Positions 56,867-64,000 of a stretch of DNA of 64,000 nt are shown here, piece by piece; positions within the stretch are counted from its first letter, which is position 1; every line of letters begins with the position of its first letter. The translations under genes were made by a program, and so were the position numbers. Source of the DNA: Massilia sp. W12 (GTDB lineage Bacteria; Pseudomonadota; Gammaproteobacteria; Burkholderiales; Burkholderiaceae_D); contig NZ_CP147776.1 in assembly GCF_037300705.1 (NCBI RefSeq), positions 4,030,001 to 4,094,000 of the forward strand, in the 5' to 3' direction. The notes beneath the pieces were generated by a model that searched no databases, was not told the DNA's origin, and saw only the letters and a program-made list of their open reading frames with translations.

Positions 56867-59800
56867 TTCTGAAATTATTCCGTCGCACACCATCCCATAC
56901 CGCACCACAGTGGCGGCGCAGTTTCTCTCCAGATGGCATCCATATCCATAATGATGCGCCTAATGCCTCAAGTGCAGGCATAGACAGCCCACTGCTGCAA
57001 GCTTTTTTGACCCAACTGCTTGATGACGGCTTGGCGCAGGAAAGCGGTGATGGCGTATTTCTGAGTTGGGATCATTTCTATCTTGTGCGCAGCGATGCCG
57101 GCTATGCCGCATTTTGCGACCTGCTCGCCTTGCCACCCATCAACCAGGCACGCCCGGAGCTTGGCTGCCAAAACACCTTAAGCGATGCTGATTTTTCGAT
57201 TACCCTGCAAGCCTGGTTTGCAGCATCCGGGCGACGCCTGGATGCACACTTGCAGGGAGCGCTATTGGATGATGGCGCTCAGCAAAGCTTGCTCAGCCCG
57301 GCGCAATGGGTTTTGTGCAAGAGCATTGTGGCATTCGCGCAGCGCCCCGAGAGTGAACGCAATGAGCTGGCGCAACGCTTAGCCTGGGGGAAAATTCGCA
57401 AGCTGGCGCAAGCTGCTCACGCCATCCTGGATAATTTTCTGCATAGCACCGTTGTGCTTACTCCAGAGAAATTACAAATCGCTTTGCGCCGCTCCGATGC
57501 TGTACAAACTGACCGCGTGATTGAAATCGAGCCGCAGTTTGAGCAGGCCCCGGCTGATTGGTTAGCCGCGTTTGATCGCGCACAACAAGTACCCGATCGC
57601 TATGACTTGCCAACGCCAGACGGCATTGTGCAAGTGTTGATTTCGCCCAAACTCAAAACGGTTTTGCAGGAAATTAAACGTCTGCCGGGGCGGCGCGTAG
57701 CCGGCAGTCGCGCGCAAGCTTTCATGCTCAATCCCTTCGCCGCTTTAGGTGAAGATGCGCACGATGTGCTGGATGAAAGCCAATTTGAGCAAGCGCGTGA
57801 AGCCGCCGGCCTGAACTACGAACGCTTTTGCCCGGTGTATGAACGCGATGCAGCAGGCTTCCCGCACAAACTCGGCCTGTTGATCGAAACCGCAGTCGCC
57901 AGCGGCCCTTGCACTTCCACCACCACATGGCTGGATGAGCAGCAGGCGGAAGCGTTTGGCGCCAAATTAAAGCATGCGCTGGAGCGCGGCCATCAATTAC
58001 TGGCCTGGCAAGGCTATGACTTGATGCTTGATGGCAATGCGCAGCGCTATTGGCAGGAATGGCAAGCGGCGCTGACGCAAAGACAGCAGGGCCAGCCCCT
58101 GGTAGCTTATGCGCATGTGCACGATTTGTCCGCTTATTCAAGCCGGGTTGCCGGCATTGGCCACGAAAAAGACTATTACTCACCCTATATCGCCAAGAAA
58201 AAAGAGGATGAGGGTTGGTTTCCTGAAAACATCATGCCGATGGTGGTGTTCTCCCCTAAAGAAGGAGAAGAACCAATCGCCGTACCCTGCTCGAAAGAGG
58301 CGATTGCGGCGCTCAAGCAGGCTATGCATGCCCAGCCAACTGCTGCGACGCTTGCTGTTTCGTGGCTGCCAAGTCCGCTTCCACTTGCCGAAGCTGAAAG
58401 GATTGTGACGACTTTCGAGCGGGTTTTTCAAGATATTGAGCAAGGTCAAGCCTTTGATCCCGAGCCAACGCCCGCCGACAACACCGCCGCCAAGCCACGC
58501 AAGCAACTGGTGTTGCGCGCCAATATTCAAAGCTTGGATTATGAGGAAATGCGGCGCGAGGCGCTGCAAGCGTTGCCGCCGCAAGCCAACTTGCCCAAGA
58601 GCATACGCCCGGAATATGCCTTGCTGCCGCATCAACAAGCCGGTCTGGCCTGGCTGCAACATTTGTATCGCTTGCAAAACGAATATCAAGTAAGAGGCGC
58701 CGTTTTGGCCGACGATATGGGCTTGGGCAAGACCTTTCAACTGCTTGCGCTGATCGCCTGGCTGTTGGAGCAAGAACCAGACCTCGCCCCGATTCTGGTG
58801 GTGGCGCCGGTTTCATTATTGGAAAACTGGCGGCAAGAAGCCGACAAATTTTTCATCCCGGGCGCCCTGCCCATCCTGACGGCCTATGGCAAGAATTTAG
58901 CGCAATTGCGCGTGCCGCGCGCCCAGATTGATCAGCGCTTGCAATCCGAAGATGGACTCGTAAAATTTCTGCGGCCGGGCTGGATCGGTCAAGCCAAGCT
59001 GGTGTTGACAACCTACGAAACCTTGCGCGATCTGGAGTTTTCATTTGCGGCGCAAAAATGGTCTTTGATGGTCTGTGATGAGGCGCAAAAAATTAAAAAC
59101 CCTGCCGCCATGCAAACCCGCGCCGCGAAAAAGCAAAACGTGGATTTCAAAATTGCCTGCACCGGCACCCCGGTGGAAAACACCCTGGCCGACATCTGGT
59201 GCCTGTTTGACTATGTGCAGCCGGGCTTGCTGGGCGCATTGAATGACTTCGGGCAGCGCTATCGCAAGCCGATTGAAGCCAAAACGGAAGAGGAAAAAGC
59301 GCGGGTGGAAGAGTTGCGCGCCAAGATTGCACCGCAGATTTTACGCCGCCTCAAAACGGAAGTCGCCACTGATTTGCCGGCCAAAATCATTGTCGAAGAT
59401 TGCCGCAAGCTTGCATTATCAGAAGCACAACACAATCTATACGTCAAGGCGCTGGACGACTTCAAAAACCGGGATGCGCTGCAAGCAGCCGCGCCGTTTA
59501 AAAATCACCTCGGCTTGCTGCAATATCTGCGCGCCCTGTGCACCGACCCGCGCCCCTTTGGTTTAAACGCAGGCAAACCGGCTTCGCTTGCGCAATACCG
59601 GCAAGACGCGCCAAAACTTGCATGGCTGTTGCGCCAACTGGCGCAGATCAAAAGACAGGAAGAAAAGGCCTTGGTGTTTTGCGAGTTTCGTGAGATACAG
59701 CGCTTGCTGCAACACTATATCGAAGCCGAATTCCAGTTCCGTCCCGACATCATCAATGGCGATAGCAGCGCAGCGGCGACGCACGGCGCCAGCCGTCAGC

Positions 59801-60612
59801 AACGCATCGACCAGTTTCAAAACAAGCAGGGCTTTCATGTACTCTTGCTGTCGCCGCTGGCGGTAGGCTTTGGTGTGAATATTCAAGCGGCAAACCATGT
59901 GATTCACTACACACGCTGCTGGAACCCCGCCAAGGAGGATCAAGCCACCGACCGCGCTTACCGCATCGGGCAAACCCGCCCCGTATATGTGTATTACCCC
60001 ATCGTGCGCGCCATTGATTTCACAACTTTTGACGCCAAACTCGATCAGTTGTTGGAAACTAAGCGCGAATTGGCGCAAGACATGTTAAACGGCAGCGGCG
60101 ATCTGCATTTTGATGATTTCATTGAAACCGAAGCTGCCTTGCCCGGCGCAAGCGAGTCGCAGAATGAGGATGATGAACGGATCAGCTTGGATCATGCCTT
60201 GCAAATGGACTGGCGCCATCTGGAAGCTCTGGTCTGTGCGCTCTGGAGTCAATTGGGTTATGCATGCTATCTGACGCCTGGAATGGGCGATAACGGAGTG
60301 GATGTGGTGGCATTACCAGGTCGCAATGCAAGCGGGCAATTGCTGCAAGTCAAAAGCAGCGCGATCGAAGGCGCGAGACTGGGCTGGGATGCCGTCAAAG
60401 AAGTCGTCGCCGGCGCCGCATTTTATCAACGCCGCCATCCTGAGGTGAGTTTCACCAAAGTGTGCCTGACGAATCAGTTCTTCAACTTGCACACAAAAGA
60501 AAACGCCGCCTTGAATGGCGTGACTCTACTGGAGCAGGATCAGTTAGCAGCGTTGCTCACCAAATATGTGGTGAGCATGCGTGATGTGCGCCGCCTGCTG
60601 CCGCAAAATTGA
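56863..60612 (+). CDS. zorD: Zorya type I protein ZorD (SNF2 helicase with Mrr-like nuclease)
   Basis: A 1249-residue protein. A large N-terminal region (about 1-580) has no catalytic motif. A SNF2 ATPase follows: Walker A ADDMGLGKTFQLL (about 616), DEAQ box MVCDEAQKIKNP (about 738), motif VI ATDRAYRIGQTRPV (about 1029). The C-terminus (about 1110-1249) is a PD-(D/E)XK/Mrr-type endonuclease domain with GDNGVDVVAL (about 1143) and LLQVKSS (about 1161), the expected Asp and Gln-x-Lys. ZorD is the effector that degrades invading DNA. The ATG overlaps the zorC stop, with GGAG ten bases upstream. Confidence 0.92.
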   Translation: MILKLFRRTPSHTAPQWRRSFSPDGIHIHNDAPNASSAGIDSPLLQAFLTQLLDDGLAQESGDGVFLSWDHFYLVRSDAGYAAFCDLLALPPINQARPELGCQNTLSDADFSITLQAWFAASGRRLDAHLQGALLDDGAQQSLLSPAQWVLCKSIVAFAQRPESERNELAQRLAWGKIRKLAQAAHAILDNFLHSTVVLTPEKLQIALRRSDAVQTDRVIEIEPQFEQAPADWLAAFDRAQQVPDRYDLPTPDGIVQVLISPKLKTVLQEIKRLPGRRVAGSRAQAFMLNPFAALGEDAHDVLDESQFEQAREAAGLNYERFCPVYERDAAGFPHKLGLLIETAVASGPCTSTTTWLDEQQAEAFGAKLKHALERGHQLLAWQGYDLMLDGNAQRYWQEWQAALTQRQQGQPLVAYAHVHDLSAYSSRVAGIGHEKDYYSPYIAKKKEDEGWFPENIMPMVVFSPKEGEEPIAVPCSKEAIAALKQAMHAQPTAATLAVSWLPSPLPLAEAERIVTTFERVFQDIEQGQAFDPEPTPADNTAAKPRKQLVLRANIQSLDYEEMRREALQALPPQANLPKSIRPEYALLPHQQAGLAWLQHLYRLQNEYQVRGAVLADDMGLGKTFQLLALIAWLLEQEPDLAPILVVAPVSLLENWRQEADKFFIPGALPILTAYGKNLAQLRVPRAQIDQRLQSEDGLVKFLRPGWIGQAKLVLTTYETLRDLEFSFAAQKWSLMVCDEAQKIKNPAAMQTRAAKKQNVDFKIACTGTPVENTLADIWCLFDYVQPGLLGALNDFGQRYRKPIEAKTEEEKARVEELRAKIAPQILRRLKTEVATDLPAKIIVEDCRKLALSEAQHNLYVKALDDFKNRDALQAAAPFKNHLGLLQYLRALCTDPRPFGLNAGKPASLAQYRQDAPKLAWLLRQLAQIKRQEEKALVFCEFREIQRLLQHYIEAEFQFRPDIINGDSSAAATHGASRQQRIDQFQNKQGFHVLLLSPLAVGFGVNIQAANHVIHYTRCWNPAKEDQATDRAYRIGQTRPVYVYYPIVRAIDFTTFDAKLDQLLETKRELAQDMLNGSGDLHFDDFIETEAALPGASESQNEDDERISLDHALQMDWRHLEALVCALWSQLGYACYLTPGMGDNGVDVVALPGRNASGQLLQVKSSAIEGARLGWDAVKEVVAGAAFYQRRHPEVSFTKVCLTNQFFNLHTKENAALNGVTLLEQDQLAALLTKYVVSMRDVRRLLPQN

Positions 60613-60642
60613 GGGCAAGATGTCCATTAGAAATTGCCGCAT

Positions 60643-60762
60643 ATGCAACTGCCGGCAGAAGGTGGCGGCACGCATCTTGATCGCAATGACCTTGGCGCCT
60701 GTTTGCTTATCAATACTGGAAAGCCGGGCGAGCAGTTTTATCGCATCAAGTCGCCACGCTAA
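60643..60762 (+). pseudogene. Possible 3' remnant of a lost gene (39 codons)
   Basis: A short frame MQLPAEGGGTHLDRNDLGAC then LLINTGKPGEQFYRIKSPR reads like the C-terminal end of a real protein, but it is cut by an in-frame stop just upstream and has no ribosome-binding site. It ends overlapping the stop of the convergent Rpn-type gene. I do not recognise its parent family. Confidence 0.3.
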
Positions 60763-61682
60763 GCAAACACATCATCCAAACGTTGCGCATGCAACCCCCT
60801 CTGCAACCAAATCTCCAATGGCGCCAGCCCGGGCTGATCTATCGTGGCCAAGATATCTTCGGGAATGGCGCCAAGGCATTGGCGTAAAAGCATGTGCAAT
60901 ACCGCTGCACTTTGTTTTTGCCAGCCTTGCTCTAAGCCTTGTTCAAGCCACTCAGCCCGACCTTCTTCACGCCCCTCGTCAAACGCGGTATCGGTGACGT
61001 TTTTCAAATCGCGGTAATACTTGAGGCTGGCTTGATACGCGGCGCGATCCTGGGGCGCAAACGCGTTCAGTTCGGCGATTTGAAACAGCTTGGTGAAGAT
61101 GGCTTCTTTCAGCACATCTGGCATGCTGTCCAATTCGTCCAGATGGCGGAACACGAACAGCCATTTGTCTTGCAAGGTCTGCAGTTCTTCCAGGGTTTTG
61201 CTGAAATTGGGCAAGGTCAGGTAAATGAAGGTCAGCTTGTCGTAAAACACTTGATTGTGCTGATTTTTCAACTGCACAGTGTGGATCACGTCGCGCTTGT
61301 CGGCTTCATCAAAAATAAAGTCGAGAATGCCGATGGTATACACCGCCTGCAGTCGGTAATCCCAATCGCCTTTTTGCCCCTGCTCTTGAATCGGAAAGCT
61401 GGCATAGTAAAGGCTGCGGTCTTTGAAGAAGTTTTGCTTGGCTTTTTGCAATTCCACCAAAAAGTATGCGCCATCCGGGGTTTTGCAATGCAAGTCGAAA
61501 ATGGCTTTGCGGTCCAGCATGGACACACCTTGCCACTCGTTGCGACTGAATTCAAGGCTGGCGATTTGGTGCTTGGCGGGCAGCAGGGTGTTCAGGAAAC
61601 TGATGAGCAGGTCTTTATTTGACTCTTCACCGAAGACTTTTTGAAAACCAAAGTCAGTCCACAAATGGAGGTACTTGCCCAT
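60759..61682 (-). CDS. Rpn/TIGR01784-type PD-(D/E)XK nuclease ('putative transposase')
   Basis: A 307-residue protein: WTDFGFQKVFGEESNKDLLISFLNTLL at the N-terminus, then the nuclease core AIFDLHCKTPDGAYFLVELQKAKQ with Asp and Glu-x-Gln. This is the Rpn (recombination-promoting nuclease) layout, often annotated as putative transposase. The C-terminus has the usual DEGREEGRAEWLEQGLEQGW repeats. The frame is open 92 codons upstream, but MGKYLHLWTDFGFQ is the family start. It is not a classical transposase, and no inverted repeats are seen. Rpn-type nucleases have been linked to DNA degradation and phage defence. Confidence 0.88.
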   Translation of the reverse strand: MGKYLHLWTDFGFQKVFGEESNKDLLISFLNTLLPAKHQIASLEFSRNEWQGVSMLDRKAIFDLHCKTPDGAYFLVELQKAKQNFFKDRSLYYASFPIQEQGQKGDWDYRLQAVYTIGILDFIFDEADKRDVIHTVQLKNQHNQVFYDKLTFIYLTLPNFSKTLEELQTLQDKWLFVFRHLDELDSMPDVLKEAIFTKLFQIAELNAFAPQDRAAYQASLKYYRDLKNVTDTAFDEGREEGRAEWLEQGLEQGWQKQSAAVLHMLLRQCLGAIPEDILATIDQPGLAPLEIWLQRGLHAQRLDDVFA

Positions 61683-61851
61683 GATGCGCCTGCCTGCAAA
61701 AAAGGGGATTTTAGCATGGAGCTGGTGGAGCACTTCGGACTGCTTGTGTGGCGATGCATGAAGCTTGTGACGCTTTTGTTGGCTTACGCCAATGCTTGCC
61801 TGCTGCATGTGGCGCGTCAGGTTAGCGGCGTTTGCGTTCTGCGGATCGGGC

Positions 61852-61880
61852 TTGACGGAAAGGGCGGTATCAGATATTGT
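61852..61880 (+). promoter_or_regulatory. Near-consensus sigma70 promoter
   Basis: TTGACG (61852-61857), a 17-base spacer and TATTGT (61875-61880): each hexamer differs from consensus at one position. It is directed towards the hairpin array and the NYN gene; transcription would begin at about 61887. Confidence 0.7.
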
Positions 61881-61886
61881 GCGCCA

Positions 61887-62006
61887 TATACCCCCAAGCG
61901 TTTCGGCGCATGGGCGCGGAAGTCGAAAGATTTCCTGCATACCAACCTCCTCAAGCACTTTGGTGTTTGAGCGCGAAGCCCCCGCAAGGGGGCTTCTGCA
62001 TTTTTA
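61887..62006 (+). ncRNA. Predicted ~120-nt structured RNA upstream of the NYN gene
   Basis: Behind a strong promoter come three consecutive hairpins: GGAAGTC-GAAA-GATTTCC (61918-61935), TCAAGCAC-TTTG-GTGTTTGA (61951-61970) and GAAGCCCCC-GCAA-GGGGGCTTC (61975-61996), the last followed by TGCATTTTT. Two loops are GNRA tetraloops. Between hairpins 1 and 2 lies an exposed ACCTCCT. GCGCC/GGCGC (61881-61885 and 61905-61909) can form an additional stem at the 5' edge. Frames crossing the region have no coding character. It could be a stand-alone RNA ending at the third hairpin, or a leader controlling the NYN gene 12 bases further on. Confidence 0.55.
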
Positions 62007-62017
62007 CGGACTACACC

Positions 62018-62662
62018 ATGAGTAACGTCATGCAATGCAGAACCAGTGTGTATATTGACGCCTTTAATCTTTACTTCGGCGCACTCAAGGATACGCCATA
62101 TCGCTGGCTCAATCTGCGCGCAATGTGCCAAGCTTATTTGCCGCATAACGAAATCACCACCATCAAGTATTTCACCGCGAAAATCAGCGCCCGCCCTCAT
62201 GATCCGCAACAACCTGTGCGCCAGCAAACGTATTTGCGGGCGCTGGCAACGCTGCCGGAGTTGGAGATTGTATACGGCCACTACCTGTCCCACACGGTGC
62301 GCGCCCGGCTGGCGCAACCACCTTCACATGGCCCTGCCACTGTGGAAATTATCAAGACAGAAGAAAAAGGTTCGGATGTGAATCTGGCGAGCCACTTGCT
62401 GCATGATGCCCATCTGAATCAATTTGATGTTGCCGTGGTGGTTTCCAATGACTCTGATTTGCTACTGCCGATCCGCTTAGTGCGCACGGAATTGGGTAAA
62501 AAAGTGGGGATACTCAACCCTCAAAAACACCCGAGCCGTGCGTTGCTGCCGCATATTGACTTTATCAAACAAATCCGCACTGGGGTACTGGCGGCATCTC
62601 AATTTCCACAACAGGTACAAACAGCTCAGGGGCAGATTATTCATAAACCTGCGGGATGGTGA
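62018..62662 (+). CDS. NYN-domain ribonuclease-like protein (LabA/DUF88)
   Basis: A 214-residue PIN-like NYN domain protein. The acidic catalytic residues are in SVYIDAFNLYFGAL, EEKGSDVNLASHLLHDA and AVVVSNDSDLLLPI. The C-terminal part has NPQKHPSRALLPHIDFIKQI. NYN proteins are mostly metal-dependent RNases; the substrate is unknown. The frame is open 47 codons upstream, but that would run through the hairpins, so I start at MSNVMQ. The next Met (62030) is also possible. Confidence 0.85.
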   Translation: MSNVMQCRTSVYIDAFNLYFGALKDTPYRWLNLRAMCQAYLPHNEITTIKYFTAKISARPHDPQQPVRQQTYLRALATLPELEIVYGHYLSHTVRARLAQPPSHGPATVEIIKTEEKGSDVNLASHLLHDAHLNQFDVAVVVSNDSDLLLPIRLVRTELGKKVGILNPQKHPSRALLPHIDFIKQIRTGVLAASQFPQQVQTAQGQIIHKPAGW

Positions 62663-62725
62663 GCTTTTTGGGCAGTTTGGCGCTATTGGAGGGAGTAAAG
62701 AGGTAAAGAAGCAAGAGCTAAGCCG

Positions 62726-64000
62726 CTAACGCGGCGTCCGGGCCACACGCAAGCCGAGATTGAAGTAGCGGTAGTCTGGCGTGCTGGGGCCGCGATTGGC
62801 TGCGCGGGAGAAGATGTCTGCACCGCTCAAAGAACCACCACGCAGCACGCGCGTTCCTTCAAAGCAACTTTGCAACCATGCACTGCCATCCGCCGGCGCC
62901 CCCTGGTAGTTGGCATGCCAGCAATCCTCCACCCACTCCCCCACATTGCCGTGCATGTCGTGCAGCCCCCATGGGTTAGCCTGCTTGCCACCCACGGCAT
63001 GGGTTTTGCCGCCAGCATTGTCGCTATACCAGGCATAGCGCCCAAGCTGCGCCTCATCATCACCAAAATGCCATGTTGTGCGGCTGCCCGCCCTCGCTAC
63101 ATATTCCCATTCCGCTTCGCTCGGCAAGCGATAGTCGCCGCGTGTTTTGGCGTTCAACCAAGCCACATATTTTTTGGCATCTTGCCAACTGATGCCGACG
63201 ATGGGGTGCTGTTCATCCGTCAGGGCCGCACCCAAAATCCGATAGTGTCCATCTGATCCATGCTGGTAGTGGTATTTGCTGCCCTTTTCGCGCCATTCCA
63301 GTTCGGGGCAAGCACGAGCGGCCACACAAGCCAGATATTGCGCCACCGTGACTTCATATTTGCCCAGCATAAACGCCTTTACCTCCACTGCATGCGCTGG
63401 CTTTTCACTATCCCAACCACTTTTATCATCCCCCATCACAAAGCGCCCCGCCGGGATGGCCACCATTTCAGGGCAAACATCGCATTCTTTCCAAGCCTCG
63501 CCCGTCTTCAATTCAACAACTGGCTGCGACGCCGGGGTCAGGCTGGGGACTGGCGCTATGTTTGCTGCACTTACTGCTGCCTGCCTGGCTTTGGCTACTG
63601 CTTGCAAATTGCGCGCCTGCTCCAACCATTTTCCATTCGCATACCCTTGCACATACGCTTGGCAAGCATCAACCGACACGGCGGTGGCGCACCGTTTAAA
63701 TGCTGCATCATCAATATCGGGATCAATGCTTGGCGCATATTCAGACAGCAAAAATCTTTTCCCATCCAGATCACCTTCCTTCATTGGTCGCTGCTTTCCA
63801 TCTGTTTGCTTGCGCACAGTTTCAGCTACAAAATCCAATTGGGTCGTCAGCGGTTTTTTCTCGCGCAATGCAGCGGCCAGCGCATCGGCATAGGTGCTGC
63901 TATCTTTCGCTGTTTTGCCATACGCCGTTGCATACGCAATCAACAAACCTTCGCCGCCGCCGGTTGATACGATGCCTTTCGTGCCGCTCTTGCCTTCGCC
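62726..64000 (-). CDS. Caspase-like/SUMF1 (formylglycine-generating-enzyme) fusion, 5' end beyond window
   Basis: Partial protein whose reading frame runs off the right edge. The first visible residues (GTKGIVSTGGGEGLLIAYAT, then AYGKTAKDSSTYADALAAAL) match the end of a caspase (peptidase C14) domain, which typically reads G-LIAYATAPG-A-D-SPYT-AL. A linker (about 100 residues) follows. The C-terminal ~240 residues form an FGE-sulfatase/SUMF1 domain: MVAIPAGRFVMGDDKSGWDSEKPAH, YRLPSEAEWEYVARAG, GLHDMHGNVGEWVEDCW and RVLRGGSLSG. The catalytic His/Cys of the caspase lie outside the window, so activity cannot be judged. A TTG at 63946 is an internal codon, not the start. Confidence 0.82.
   Translation of the reverse strand, partial: GEGKSGTKGIVSTGGGEGLLIAYATAYGKTAKDSSTYADALAAALREKKPLTTQLDFVAETVRKQTDGKQRPMKEGDLDGKRFLLSEYAPSIDPDIDDAAFKRCATAVSVDACQAYVQGYANGKWLEQARNLQAVAKARQAAVSAANIAPVPSLTPASQPVVELKTGEAWKECDVCPEMVAIPAGRFVMGDDKSGWDSEKPAHAVEVKAFMLGKYEVTVAQYLACVAARACPELEWREKGSKYHYQHGSDGHYRILGAALTDEQHPIVGISWQDAKKYVAWLNAKTRGDYRLPSEAEWEYVARAGSRTTWHFGDDEAQLGRYAWYSDNAGGKTHAVGGKQANPWGLHDMHGNVGEWVEDCWHANYQGAPADGSAWLQSCFEGTRVLRGGSLSGADIFSRAANRGPSTPDYRYFNLGLRVARTPR

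Noticed and set aside
60759-61682. Insertion sequence around the 'putative transposase'
   Set aside because: The domain is an Rpn-type nuclease, not a DDE or HUH transposase, and I see no terminal inverted repeats or target-site duplication.
61683-61958. N-terminal extension of the Rpn-type protein
   Set aside because: The extra 92 codons have no family similarity and run antisense to the predicted structured RNA; MGKYLHLWTDFGFQ is the usual start.
61877-62017. N-terminal extension of the NYN protein
   Set aside because: It would translate the promoter-proximal hairpins; NYN homology starts only after 62018.
61852-62018. Retron non-coding RNA
   Set aside because: No reverse transcriptase gene is in the window and no msr/msd inverted-repeat arrangement is evident.

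Overview
The window reads as a chromosomal segment of a betaproteobacterium, most likely Burkholderiales (Oxalobacteraceae-like). This rests on the gene set and on protein resemblance (complete isc operon, thiL-pgpA-pncC, UbiX, Tex, CGFS glutaredoxin), not on a database search. Most of it is ordinary housekeeping chromosome. The right end is an accessory region rich in anti-phage and nuclease genes.

Layout. 0-8 kb: a large degenerate hybrid histidine kinase, rsmA/ksgA, recQ overlapping uppP, a 38-bp tandem repeat and a DUF1439-type lipoprotein. 8-15.4 kb (minus strand): iscR-iscS-iscU-iscA-hscB-hscA-fdx-iscX, followed by a methyltransferase and threonine aldolase; a promoter and an IscR-type operator are visible upstream of iscR. 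15.4-23.7 kb: a uracil-DNA-glycosylase-like protein without the catalytic Asp, an ANTAR response regulator, a small protein with an internal duplication, a cyclic-nucleotide-binding protein, a pseudopilin, mutS coupled to a secreted protein, and an SRPBCC protein. 23.8-34.9 kb: two nearly identical rRNA operons (16S-tRNA-Ile-tRNA-Ala-23S-5S) in direct tandem on the minus strand, 5,598 bp apart, each with its own promoter and a different terminator. 35-51.2 kb: enoyl-CoA hydratase, an MFS transporter with no normal start codon, a peptide-binding protein, a SWIM/SNF2 helicase, tex, an acetyltransferase, grxD-ubiX, thiL-pgpA-pncC, and a rubrerythrin/rubredoxin/rubredoxin-reductase cluster.

51.4-64 kb is the most interesting part. 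A complete type I Zorya anti-phage system (zorA-zorB-zorC-zorD) occupies 52.4-60.6 kb, all four genes joined by ATGA stop/start overlaps. It is flanked by a possible immunity-type protein, an Rpn/TIGR01784-type PD-(D/E)XK nuclease, a NYN-domain ribonuclease, and the C-terminal part of a caspase-like peptidase fused to a formylglycine-generating-enzyme (SUMF1) domain that runs off the window. Directly upstream of the NYN gene is a predicted ~120-nt structured RNA. It has a near-consensus sigma70 promoter, three successive hairpins (two with GNRA tetraloops) and a terminator-like end. I know of no description of it, and it is the best candidate here for something new.

Three enzyme-like proteins lack a key residue or metal-site motif: the hybrid kinase has Arg at the phospho-acceptor His, the UDG-like protein has Gly at the catalytic Asp, and the phosphoesterase-like protein after mutS has lost its metal-binding motifs. 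Two further small-RNA or terminator candidates lie upstream of mutS and downstream of the cyclic-nucleotide-binding gene.
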